From: Lycium barbarum | Taxonomy: Eukaryota; Streptophyta; Magnoliopsida; Solanales; Solanaceae | Assembly (NCBI RefSeq): GCF_019175385.1 | Contig: NC_083339.1 | Span: 81,642,120-81,706,119, forward strand | Length of the DNA stretch: 64,000 bases | Direction: 5' to 3' | Shown here: positions 21,237 through 32,418 of the stretch, piece after piece | Numbering within the stretch: position 1 is the stretch's first letter | How the letters are laid out: the number at the start of each line of letters is the position of its first letter | Notes under the pieces: generated by a model | Told to the model about the DNA's origin: nothing | Database searches by the model: none | The model's input: only the letters and a program-made list of their open reading frames with translations | Program-made: the position numbers and the translations under genes

Positions 21237-24200
21237 GGATGAACTAGGATCACAAACTCAGGTCAAGAAGTGAATTAGAATCATAATCAGACTCAGAATC
21301 ACAGAACAGAGTTACCCCAAGGCAGCATATCACATTATACCTTACTTGGCTCTAGGACATGCCAAAGAATGAAAGGGTAAGCCTTACATACCTGCGCCGC
21401 GACCAACTAGTTACGCTTGTTCCTCCAACTTGTCAATCTACATTCAAGAGGATTCATCCATTCATTAGATTCGTTGTCACATACTTGCCCTAATCTTTCA
21501 AACACATTCACTTATATTCTGCCGGAATTTCGGTAGCATCTCCCCTGTAAATGTACCAACCCCAAGAATATGGCTCGACCCACTTCAACAACAACCCAAC
21601 TAACAACCAAGCTACGACATCAATAATCAATTCAAGAATACATTCTAACATTAAACGCTCTTTTTACATAATCCGACAACGTTCACAATATTCCTACTAA
21701 TATCAACGTTTATGCATTCGATTACTAATCCAAGACCATTCAAACAATATTCACGAATGCTTTAAACAATTGACACAATTTTTCAAACAACCCAACAATG
21801 CACCATGGAACCCAAAATCTTCCAACTTCCATAGGAACCATCACAACACAGTTCATTCTTCAAACTTCACAAACTACACCAACAAACCACATTTTAACAA
21901 CATTATTATCATGATTACAAGAAACTACATTTGATTCAAATTGGCTTCCAAAAACAGCCCGCAACAATTACGACACCATCTTAGATCATTAAGCTCTCAT
22001 TTACATCACATAATCCACAACACAACAACCCAAACATACTAAATAAAATTAGTTCATCACATTCTACCAAAGTGCCCCTATATACGGCCACCACAACCAC
22101 ATCATATTTTTATGAATTTTATTCATCTTTACACATTACAACCTTTCACAAATCATTTATACACATGAAAAATCAAGTCTCACCTCTTCCACACCATACC
22201 ATAACCACACGGCCACAACTATATACATATATATACATACATACACGGCCACATACACCATACTTTCATAAATTTCCTTCATTTCTACACACTCTAACAT
22301 GCATAAATCATCCATTACATATGTAAAAGAAGATTGAGCCTTACCTTTTTTTTTTTTCTTCAACTTCCTCCACTTGGCTAGAATTTCTAGCTTGCACAAT
22401 CAATGTTCCTCTTATCCCAAAAACCATTCCATGTTGTAGAGGACCTTCCAATTACTCTAATCACAAGAAGAAAATGATTTTTCTCCATCAACTTCCCATG
22501 GCTCATTTTTAAGAGCCATGGTCGAAACCCCCTATGCTCTTTTTTTTTTCTTGCTTTCTTTCTCTCCTCTCCCTTTTTTAAAAGATGACCCCCTCCATAT
22601 ATATATATATATACATATATAATGCAAGCATGTGAGGGGCACATGCCCTCTCTAGAATTTTCCTTTTCTTTTCTTCTTCTTTTATTTTCTAGATTTTTCT
22701 TCAAATTTCCAAAGATGACTTAATTCTTTTTCTTTTCTCTTTTTTTTTTCGGCCTCATGGCCTCTTTTCAAGAGAATTCTTGAACATTTGTGAAATGATC
22801 ATTTTGCCCCTATCCTTTTTCAATATTTTCATGGGCCATTTTGCAAATTTTCCTTTTTCGCCCTTGACCTTCTCAACATTTCCATAATACTAATGTTGTG
22901 AATAATATTTATAACCCACTTGTTCATTGAAATACATTTGGAAAATGGTCACTCCCTTAACTTCGTTATGACTACCTTGGAATATCCGAACGTATAAAAT
23001 ACAGGATATAACAACAGCATAACTCCATAAACGGTACCCGGCCCTATGGCGAGGTCTCGGGAACCGTAACACATCATACTGCCGAATATGTCATAATGCG
23101 CACGATCACAAAACCGGCCCGGGAACCGGCGAACGATATCATAGTAACAGGCACGAGCAGAGTAGTGCGGAAAATCATATGCATATACACAATTAACTTC
23201 CAAGTCTCGACTAATAAATACATATACATATATATATATATATACTGAGATCAGAAAGCTTAAAGTAAGCATCGAGTTCGTCAGAATTGGTATACAAAAG
23301 ATATGAGCCTTTAATTTATAAAACTTTCGAAAAATACCTTATAAGCCATTTTCTGAAAATTTAGCATTATTCACATTAAGGAGCTTTCACATAACTTATG
23401 GAGTAATTCAACGGAACCTTAGATTCATAGATAAAAGTCCTCTCTTTATATCATACAAAAAATAGCTCAAGTAAGACAAACGAAGGAAGTCTCGGGACTA
23501 GTGGGCCCACCTCGGGTCAAGTCGAGGTGGCGGACATAAGTTACAAACATTAGACTCTATCGAGTCATCCACGAAGGTTTCAAAGCGATTCCATCACGTC
23601 TGCACAAGTTATGGATGTTTGAACAGTTTTCCAACAAGACATAAGGTTTATAGTTCAATTATATTGAATGAATGGTACCCAAATTCAGACTCGAATTTCT
23701 ATGAGCAGAATAACCTCCGAGGCTCAAATCGCAACCTAGTATATCTAGGACATGCCAAAAGAAAGAAAGGGATAGCTTTACATACCTTTAGCTCTCCTTA
23801 CGGTTGCCCAAACTCAAGTCCCGTTTGCTCCAGAATCTACATTTGGTCACATTTACCAAATATGAATTTCAAGCTTTTAAGAATTCAAGTTTAAATCTAT
23901 ACTTGTCGACAGAAATTTCGGCAGCATCTCCCCTATAATTTCAACATCCCCGAGAATTTGCTCGGCCATAATATCAACAACAACAACCACAACAATAACA
24001 ACAATCATCAAAACCACAACAAAACGCGTTCTAACATAATTTTTTCCTCCTTTCTACAAAATGTAACATTTCCATTCCAACTTCACACTATCCAACTAAT
24101 ATCAACATTTTCCATATTCATTAACTAACTCAAGATTACTCAAACATATTTCGATAGTATTTCAAACAATATTCAAGGATTCAAGCCATTATGCCAATTC

Positions 24201-24737
24201 CATATTCCATTCGAAACTCCTATAAATGCAACGAAACTACCAAATCGCATTGTTTTCTTCCAAGTTCACTATCAACAACATAATCCACATTTAGAATCTC
24301 ACTTTCATAATCATATAAAATTTATACTAAATGTTATAGCCCGTGTTTTGAACGCTTGGAAATTTCAAAGCCGTCGTGGAAAGTTAGGGGCGAGATCATT
24401 TTCAAAAATTATTTTAACATACGAGTTGTTGAAATTATTATTTATGGTTATTACTAGTATGGAAAGATTGAGAGAGGTTAAGGGCGAAAGGATAAATTCG
24501 CAAAATGATCAATGGAAATAATGTGGGAACTTAGGGGCAAAATGGTAATTTCACAAGGCATTAAAAAAAAAAGCCATATTGGCCGAAAATAGAAGGGGAA
24601 AATATGCATGTGGACAAGCTTGCATGGCAAGAATAATTAAGTCATCTTTTTAAATTTTCAAGAAAAGTCTAGAAAAAGAAAGGTGAAAAAGGAAAAGAAA
24701 AATCTAGAGAGGGGCATGTGCCCCTCACATGCCACTA

Positions 24738-24779
<42 letters not shown>

Positions 24780-26619
24780 CATATATATATATATATGTAT
24801 AAGTCTTGAAAGAACAAGACAATTCATCATTTTAAGGTCTAGAAAATTCAAGAGAGAGGGAGAGAAAAGGGAGAAGAAGGGCACGGCCATAGGGGCTGGC
24901 CGAACCAGCCCCATGAGTTGATCATGGAAAAAAAAATTCTTTCTTCATGCTTCCATACTAATTGGAAGGTCCTCGTCGACGTGGAGTAGTTGTTGGAACA
25001 AAAAGATCGTTCGTTGTTGCCATATGTACTTCTAGCCGAGAAGAGGAAGTGGAGAAGATGAATGGAAAGGTATGGTTCAATCCTCTCTTGCATGTTTTGT
25101 AGATGTGTTGGATGTATTATGGTACATGAAAATGGATGAAAACCATGAAAGGGTGTGTGTTGTAGTTGAGCCGTGTGTATGGGCTGTTTTGATTAGAAAG
25201 AATGAACAAATTTTACTTAGTCTTATGATTGTTATTGTTATGGATGATTCATGCATGTTATAGTATGTGGAATTGGAAGAAATTCATGAAATATGGACTT
25301 GTTGGTGTTGGCCGTGTACATGTAGTGTTGGCCGTATGGTCCCCTTTTGTGTAGTTGGGAATGAATAAATCGTCGTTACTATTTTGGGTAGTCGTCGTTG
25401 TGAGTTCTATGATGGAAAATGAAGTTTTAATAATCCAAGTTAAGATTATAATTGTGTGGGCTGATTTGGAGGCTAATATGACTGTAATGTAGTCTTGATG
25501 TGGTTTCTTGAATTTATGAAATGAAGTTGTAAATGTATGTATTGTGACATAATGTGTGAATTTGGAAGGAAAGAATGTGTTTAGTGTTGTTCTCGGGTTT
25601 GGAGGCAATTTCGGGTGAGATGGAACCTTGCTTGGGTTGTTTGAATATTTTGTGATTTGTCCGAAGCGTTCTTGAATCTTGTTTAAATAGTTTGGATTAG
25701 TACTTGAATGCATGAAGACGGATGTTGGTTTGATTGCATGCGGTTGATTTGAATGAAAGTGGAATATCGTCGAATTGTATAGAAAAGAGTCACTAATGTT
25801 AGAATGTGTTTTGAACCTCTTATTGATGTTTTAGCTTGGTTGTTGGTTGGGTTGTCGTTGAATTGGGCCGAGCCATATTCTCGGGGTTGGTATATTTACA
25901 GGGGAGGTGCTGCCGAAATTCCGGCAGGATACAAGTGAATGTGTTTGAAAGGTTAAGGCATGTATATGATAATGAAACTAACGAATGGATGGATTCTCCT
26001 GCATGTAGACAAACAAATTGGATGCATAAGCGTAGCTGGAGGTTGCGGCACAGGTATGTAAGGCTTACCCTCCCTTTCTTTTGGCATGTCCTAGTTGTAA
26101 TAGGCTATGATACGAGCCTCGAGGGAAACTCTATTCCTAGAAATCCGAGCTTGATTTGGACCCATATTCATTCAGTGAAATTGAACTAAGAACCTTATGC
26201 TTTGATGGAAACATAGTTTGAACGTCCGTAACTTCTACAAATGAAATCGGATTGCCCTGAAACCTTCATGGATGACTCTATAAGGCTAAATGTTCATAGT
26301 TTATATACGCCACCTCGACTTAATCCGAGGTGGGCCCATAATTCCCGAACCCCATTTGTATTGCTCTATTGGACTCATTTCCGCATAGTAATTAAGAGAA
26401 ACTTGAGCTATTGTTCTGGATTTGTTATGAACTGTATGTACTCTCTGATATAAGTATCTGGAAATTCTGATATGAGTATTCCTATATAGGCATTTGGATA
26501 CAAGTATTTTCGATATGGATATTTTGACAAAAGTATTTTGACGTAAGTACTCCGATACAAGAAATTTGACGTAAACATTTTGATAGAAGTATTCGGATAT
26601 AAGTATTTTGGATATGAGA

Positions 26620-29600
26620 TGTCACACCCAGACATTACTAAGGTGTGACGGGCACCTGACCCTTATTTAGGGCCGAGCGAACCCTCAGACTTCTTCTGTA
26701 TAGAAAATCACATCAAACTTCTTAAATCGAAAAAGGTAAAATGCATAGTAAATTTTTTTTTTTCCAGAAAGTATTCTTTGAAGCCGAACGGATCCACAAT
26801 CATACAGAATTCAGTACAATATATCACAGACTGACAAATCGGTTGACGGAGCCGCTTACAGACTGACAACCAACACCCACGACACTGTCTGCAAAGTCTC
26901 TAACATAAGTCCAGAACCATAACATACCAACTCTGACTCGACAGCACTCCAGGAGCAATTGGAGCTTACCAACTCCGCTGGATCATCTCCTGTAATAACT
27001 TCAGATCATCTGGGAGTACTTGCGCGGCATGAAACGCAGCCCCCGAAGAACAGGGGGTCAGTACGGAAAATGTACCGAGTATGTAAAGCGAAAATGTCAC
27101 AAGTATAATCATAATCCGAACCAGAAGTACAGAAATATAACGAACAGAATCGAACCCAAATCCGAAACGGACATACAGAGTTTGGCTGGCAGAATCATCG
27201 TACAGATCTGGGGCACAAAATGTGACTGACATGATCATAATCAGAGCCAGAGGTACAGAATGTAAGGTCCGGATCAGATCATCAGAAGTGTAACATACAG
27301 AGACGTGATTCAACCGGACAGACAGAAGTATACCGGACAGAATCATAATCCAGACGGACGGACAGAATTATAATCCAGACGGGCGGACAGAATTATGATC
27401 CAGACGGACGGACAGAGTCATAATCCAGACGGACAGACAGAATCCTAATCCAGACGGACGGGCAAAATCATAATCCAGACGGACTGACAGAATCATATCA
27501 TAATCCAATCAAACAGACAGAATCATAATAGGGCACAGGAACGTGGTCGCCACTCCTGCCTTTGGCGCCACAACATATCACATTTCAGAAGATTTCATAT
27601 CTTCGAACATCTCCGTCACATAACACATCATATCATAACCACGGTAACCCCGGGGACAGATCACACGCCGGGAAACCGGACACATCATGCTTCGTAACAT
27701 ATACACGGTAACCGGGGACGGACATATACCACAGTACCCCGGAACCGGACACATCATACTTCGGAATTCAAACATGGGAACCGGCCCCCCGACAAGGGAC
27801 TCGGCGGCCCATCCGCACGATATAAACCGGCCTGGGACCCGGTGAAAGAGATCATGACACATGCACGAGCAGAGTAGTGAGAAACCAAATGCACATATAA
27901 TCAGGCTCGATAGAATAATCGAACGTGCTATCAGAATATTCATAACAGATTACCCATATCAGAATGCTTATGTTAAAATACTTATGTCGGAGTACTCATA
28001 TCAGATACTTATGTCAGAATGCTTAGGTCAAGATACTTATATCAAAATACTTATATCAGAGTAGTTATATCAGAATACTTATGTCGTGATTCTCATATCC
28101 AAAATACTTATATCCGAATACTTCTATCAAAATGTTTACGTCAAATTTCTTGTATCGGAGTACTTATGTCAAAATACTTTTGTCAAAATATCCATATGCA
28201 AAATACTTGTATCCAAATGCCTATATCGGAATACTCATATCAGAATTTCCAGATACTCATATCAGAGAGTACATACAGTTCATAACATATCCAGAACAAT
28301 AGCCCATGTTCCTCTTAATTACTATGCGGAAATGAGTCCAATAGAGCAATACAAATAGGGTTCGTGAATTATGGGCCCACCTCGGATTAAGTCGAGGTGG
28401 CGTATATAAACTATGAACATTTAGCCTTATAGAGTCATCCATGAAGGTTTCAGGGCAATCTGGTTTCCTTTGTAGAAGTTACGGACGTTGAAACTATGTT
28501 TCCATCAAAGCATAAGGTTCTTAGTTCAATTTCACTTAATGAATAGGGGTCAAAATCAAGCTCGGATTTCTAGGAATAGAGTTTCCCTCGAGACTCGTAT
28601 CATAGCCTATTACAACTAGGACATGCCAAAAGAAAGGAAGGGTAAGCCTTACATACCTTTTCCGCTTCTTAAGCTTCTCCAAACTCGAATCCCATTTCCT
28701 CCAAAACCTACAAATGGTCATGTTTACCAAATGTAAATTACAAAACGTTAGGAATTCAATCTTAACCAATCCTTTTCTTAATCTTTCAAATGGATTCACC
28801 TATATTCTGCCGAAATTTCGGCAGCATTTCCCCTGTAAATACACCATCCCGAGAATATGGCTCGGCCCAAATCAACATCAACAGTAATCCGGGAATTCAA
28901 CCCGGCCAATCTATCAACAATACCAACAATTATTCTAACAACACTTCAATATCAAATTCAATTCACACAATATTTCAAACAACTCAAACAAGGCTCCAAC
29001 TCTCCCGAAATTGCCTCCAAATCCGAGAACTACACCAAACACATTCTTCTCTTCCAAATTCATAACTTATACCATTACCCCCACACATTAACAATACAAT
29101 TCTCCTAAATACAAGAATTACATAAAATTCAAATAAATTTCCAAATCATCCCACAACCAACATAACATTATTTTGAGTCACTAAACTTGCACTTCTCATC
29201 ACAGAATTCATAGCGACGGCAACTAAAACGCTAACGACAATTTGTTTATTTTTCAACACACCAAGAGGGGCCATTCGGCCCACACCCAACACACACACCT
29301 AAGGAGAATTTTCATTCTTTTCTTCACACTACAATATTCAAAACATGCTAAATAACATTAATTCATGACTTTCATCACAACATACACACGACCCAACCAT
29401 CACACGACCTTACTTACAACACACATTATTTTCATGATTTCCATGCATTTCTACACACCACGACATCCACAAGCATCCATAATACATAAAAGAAGATTGA
29501 ATTCTTACCTTTTCTTCCAAACTTCTTCACTTGGCTAAGGTCTCAAATTGATGAAACAAGTCCTCCATCTTCCAAAACAACTGCACCATGTTGTAGAGGA

Positions 29601-30172
29601 CCCTTGAATTGGTAGGAATACAACAAGAAAATAATTTTTGGGACAAACTTTCAAGAGACAAAAATTGGAGACCATGGCCGAAATTGGCCCTTTGGTTTTC
29701 TCCTTGTTCTTTCCTTTTTCTCTCAAGTTTTCATGAACCTTCTCAAGGCATATGATGAATTTCATCCATGTGCCATATTTATTAAGAGGTCATGTGCATG
29801 GCACATGCCTATCTTATTTTATTTTCCTTTCTTCTTTTTTAGAAATTTCTGCAATATATAGCAAGGATGACTTATTTGCCATCCTTCTTTTTTTTTTTGG
29901 AATTTTCATGAAACTCTTGTAAGATTCCCATTTTGCCCCTCGACTTTTCTCAATATTACTATTTTGCCCCTAACCTTCCACATTATTTTCATTGGCCATT
30001 TTGCAAATTCCTCTTTTTACCCTTGGCCTTTCCCAACATTTTCATACTACCACTGTTCATGAATAATATTCCAAACAACTCGTACATTAAAATCATCCTT
30101 GACAATGACCTTGTCCTTAACTTGGCACGACTTTCTCGAATTATCCGAACGTACGAAATACGGGATATAACA
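26620..30172 (-). repeat. B2 left LTR (3' LTR in sense)
   Basis: 3553 bp, TGTCACACCCAGAC to GGGATATAACA. Contains the hairpin block (about 27020-27078), a 24-bp tandem array (27340-27520), TATC-type repeats (27935-28265) and the palindrome (28807-28824). Chance open frames of 60-126 codons recur in the right LTR but show no domain. Confidence 0.9.
27340..27520. repeat. CAGACGGACGGACAGAATC tandem repeats
   Basis: About seven head-to-tail units of about 24-27 bp ending ATAATC. The array is duplicated at 33133-33330 in the other B2 LTR with single-base differences. Confidence 0.9.
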
Positions 30173-31653
30173 TTCTCCCCCCCCCCCCCCCCCTTTTAGA
30201 ACATTCGTCCTCGAATGTTCAACTAGTCTCATGAGGTCTTGTAGCACTTCGGGGGTCCCGTTTGTGGTCACTCTTTTCTTTGTGCCCATACTTTATCCTT
30301 CACCTCATTCTCCTTGACCTCTACGCAAATCCTCGGTTTATGTCATAGGTTTCCCTTCTGGCACTTAAGAATATGGTAATCCCTTTTGGTCTAACATAAT
30401 ATGGTCTCCCCCCCCCCCCCCCCCCCCCCGTTTAGGGGCTCCTTATAGGGTCTCGTAACCCTTCGAGGAGGTTCCTTTCTTCCCTTCAAACTCCTTTTCA
30501 ACGTTACAATTTCCATCAACGTCTTTTGCCTCTTGTCACACTCCTCGGTACTTACAACGTTGTCGTAATACCACGTCATTTCAAACAGATTCATAACTGG
30601 GGTCGGACGCATAGAAGCATATCGGACAGAAACGTAATCAAGTTCAGAAGTACAGGGGCATAATAAACAGAGTCTCATCAAAATCAGAGGCGTAGAAGTA
30701 TAATAGATAGAGTTTTGATTAGAATCAGACCACTTCTACTAAGGCTTCCGTGATTTACGAAAATTTCCTTGTCGACATTTCATTACTCACCCTGATCATT
30801 GTACCATGAATTATTTCATCAAAACCTGTTCGCTCATTTATAAACTCGTTCGTCAAATTGCTACACAAATAGTTTTATGTATCGTTTGTTGGCTCTCTCG
30901 AAGATCCTGCTTATTCACATTTCTTGTCCTTCATCTTTTCTAATATCCATACTCATTTTCTTTTCTAGATGTCGTCACACTAGACTAACTTATAATGTAA
31001 TCAGGGTTTGTCTATTCCTTGACAACATTCCTTGTCGTAGTCGCGATTCCTTTGGTTTCGCTTGTTTAAGTCAATTTTCAACCCTCACACACTTTTCTCT
31101 CATTTCATATAACCATACTTCATGCTCTTCCGGAGGTTCGACTCGGTCATATTTCCTACCTTTCGCTTCCTCCTAATGTTTGACCATTTTGCTTTTGCTT
31201 CACTTACTCTCTTTCCTTTCCAATATCATTATACCGGAACTTTCCAAGCTTAACAGATAGAAGGAATGACAAAATCCTACCTTATAACATTTGTACCATT
31301 TACCTTGTTATTGTTACTTGGAGCTCGGTGCCCTTATTCAATTGGTGCCTTTCGCATTCTAGCACCGGTCACGGGGACACACGTATTCACTAGTGCAATC
31401 ACAAATAAGGCATCATACGCATTCATATGTGCATACATAATTATTTTCAACTAGGCCACACATTACCTCCAAACGTTGTTCAAGCCTATTCTAATTCCAA
31501 AGCCGTAGCGTTCTTTCCGTTTCTTCTCTAATCTATCTGATTGCGTGCTGTGTGGCCTTTCATGATCTCCAACCATCTCGTATATTCTAATCCCACTCGG
31601 GTTATTTTAACTTTCCATTCGTCTCTTATATCGGAATATATAAAATTCTTGCA

Positions 31654-31758
31654 TACTTCCCAGGGGGGTCACCCATCCTGAAATTGCTCCCACCTGAGCA
31701 CGCTTAACCTCGAAACTTTGGTGGAATTCAGTGCCTTAATGCTGATATAATCACGTCC
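31654..31758 (-). pseudogene. 5S rRNA-like sequence inside B2
   Basis: The minus strand matches plant 5S rRNA over about 105 bases. Recognisable blocks are the region around CAGCATTAAGGCAC, GGTTAAGCGTGCT at the internal promoter A-box, and AGGATGGGTGACCCCC followed by TGGGAAGT at the C-box and 3' stem. By eye about three quarters of positions agree with 5S rRNA from memory. It lies in the sense orientation of B2, about 650 nt after the primer site. It is not in the LTR, unlike Cassandra elements. Confidence 0.75.
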
Positions 31759-32322
31759 ACTTCCGCGTATGACCTTTACTACATAATTTGTAGCCAGTCA
31801 AAGTTTTACAGATTCCGAGGCGTGTTCGTAACACGTCCTTTCTTTCAAAATTACCATTTTACCCTTTTTCCATCTTTACTGCTCAGAGTCTATACGCAAC
31901 AAATACCAACAATATCTCACAGATTATACATGTATATGCCATACTCCAGCCAACCGGGGCCTCCATGTATCGTATCATATCGTATCATATCACATCAGAC
32001 CATATCACATCATATCATGTCATACCGTATCATGTTATATCGTATCATATCATATCATATCATATCGTATTATATCCTATTGTGTCGTTTCATATCGCAC
32101 CGTATCATATCATACCAAATCACAGCCGTACAAAGCTTCCGGTTTCAGGTAACAGAACAAATATTTTCAGACTTGCCCTTGTAACCTTTCCATATCGTTA
32201 CTTGCTCCCTTCCGTCGTATGTAAGGCTTACATATGGAATTTCATTCTCCTATGACTTGGCTCTATCGCACGATCTATGACAGAAAGAAGGTCAACAATC
32301 CCTAGATGCCCCGTAGCCTCCT

Positions 32323-32356
32323 GTTTATAAATGTGGCGCGCTACACACCCATAAAC
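32323..32356 (-). promoter_or_regulatory. Leader hairpin with palindromic loop, B2
   Basis: In sense: arm GTTTATGGGTGTG, loop TAGCGCGC, arm CACATTTATAAAC. All 13 positions pair, three of them as G-U. The loop palindrome is GCGCGC where the autonomous family has GTGCAC. Confidence 0.6.
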
Positions 32357-32403
32357 AAGACTCTACCGGACACGACTTTGCAGACAACCCCTAGGACAGA
32401 CCT

Positions 32404-32415
32404 GCTCTGATACCA
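32404..32415 (-). promoter_or_regulatory. Primer-binding site, initiator tRNA-Met, B2
   Basis: In sense TGGTATCAGAGC, three bases after the right LTR, which is therefore the 5' LTR. Confidence 0.9.
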
Positions 32416-32418
32416 CTC

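Larger units (their letters stand above)
19108..23013 (-). mobile_element. Solo LTR A (3.9 kb)
   Basis: TG...CA element beginning TGTCACACCCCGACC and ending GGATATAACA on the + strand, flanked by ACAGC at 19103-19107 and 23014-23018. It has no internal region, primer site or gag-pol, so it is a recombination-derived solo LTR of a related family. It carries the hairpin block (19530-19589), three tandem-repeat zones and the palindrome (21519-21536). Confidence 0.85.
30173..32418 (-). other. Interior of B2, noncoding
   Basis: In sense it starts with the primer site and a conserved leader (32260-32418), then the 5S-like segment, and ends in the polypurine tract. It contains pure C runs on the + strand (30177-30193 and 30408-30429) and an ATCAT-rich repeat (31965-32115). 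No gag, protease, RT or integrase motif is visible in any frame. Confidence 0.8.

Noticed and set aside
27340..27520. CRISPR-like regular repeats
   Set aside because: Units are head to tail without unique spacers, inside a plant LTR.
27020..28358. Several 60-126 codon open frames in the B2 LTRs, some with YQNTYI-type repeats
   Set aside because: They are translations of tandem DNA repeats within LTRs, duplicated in the second LTR, with no domain.
31654..31758. Functional 5S rRNA gene or Cassandra TRIM
   Set aside because: Too diverged for a working 5S gene, and it lies in the interior of a 9-kb element rather than in a short LTR.
30173..32418. Degraded gag-pol in B2
   Set aside because: I checked for RT, protease, integrase and CCHC motifs in all frames and saw none.
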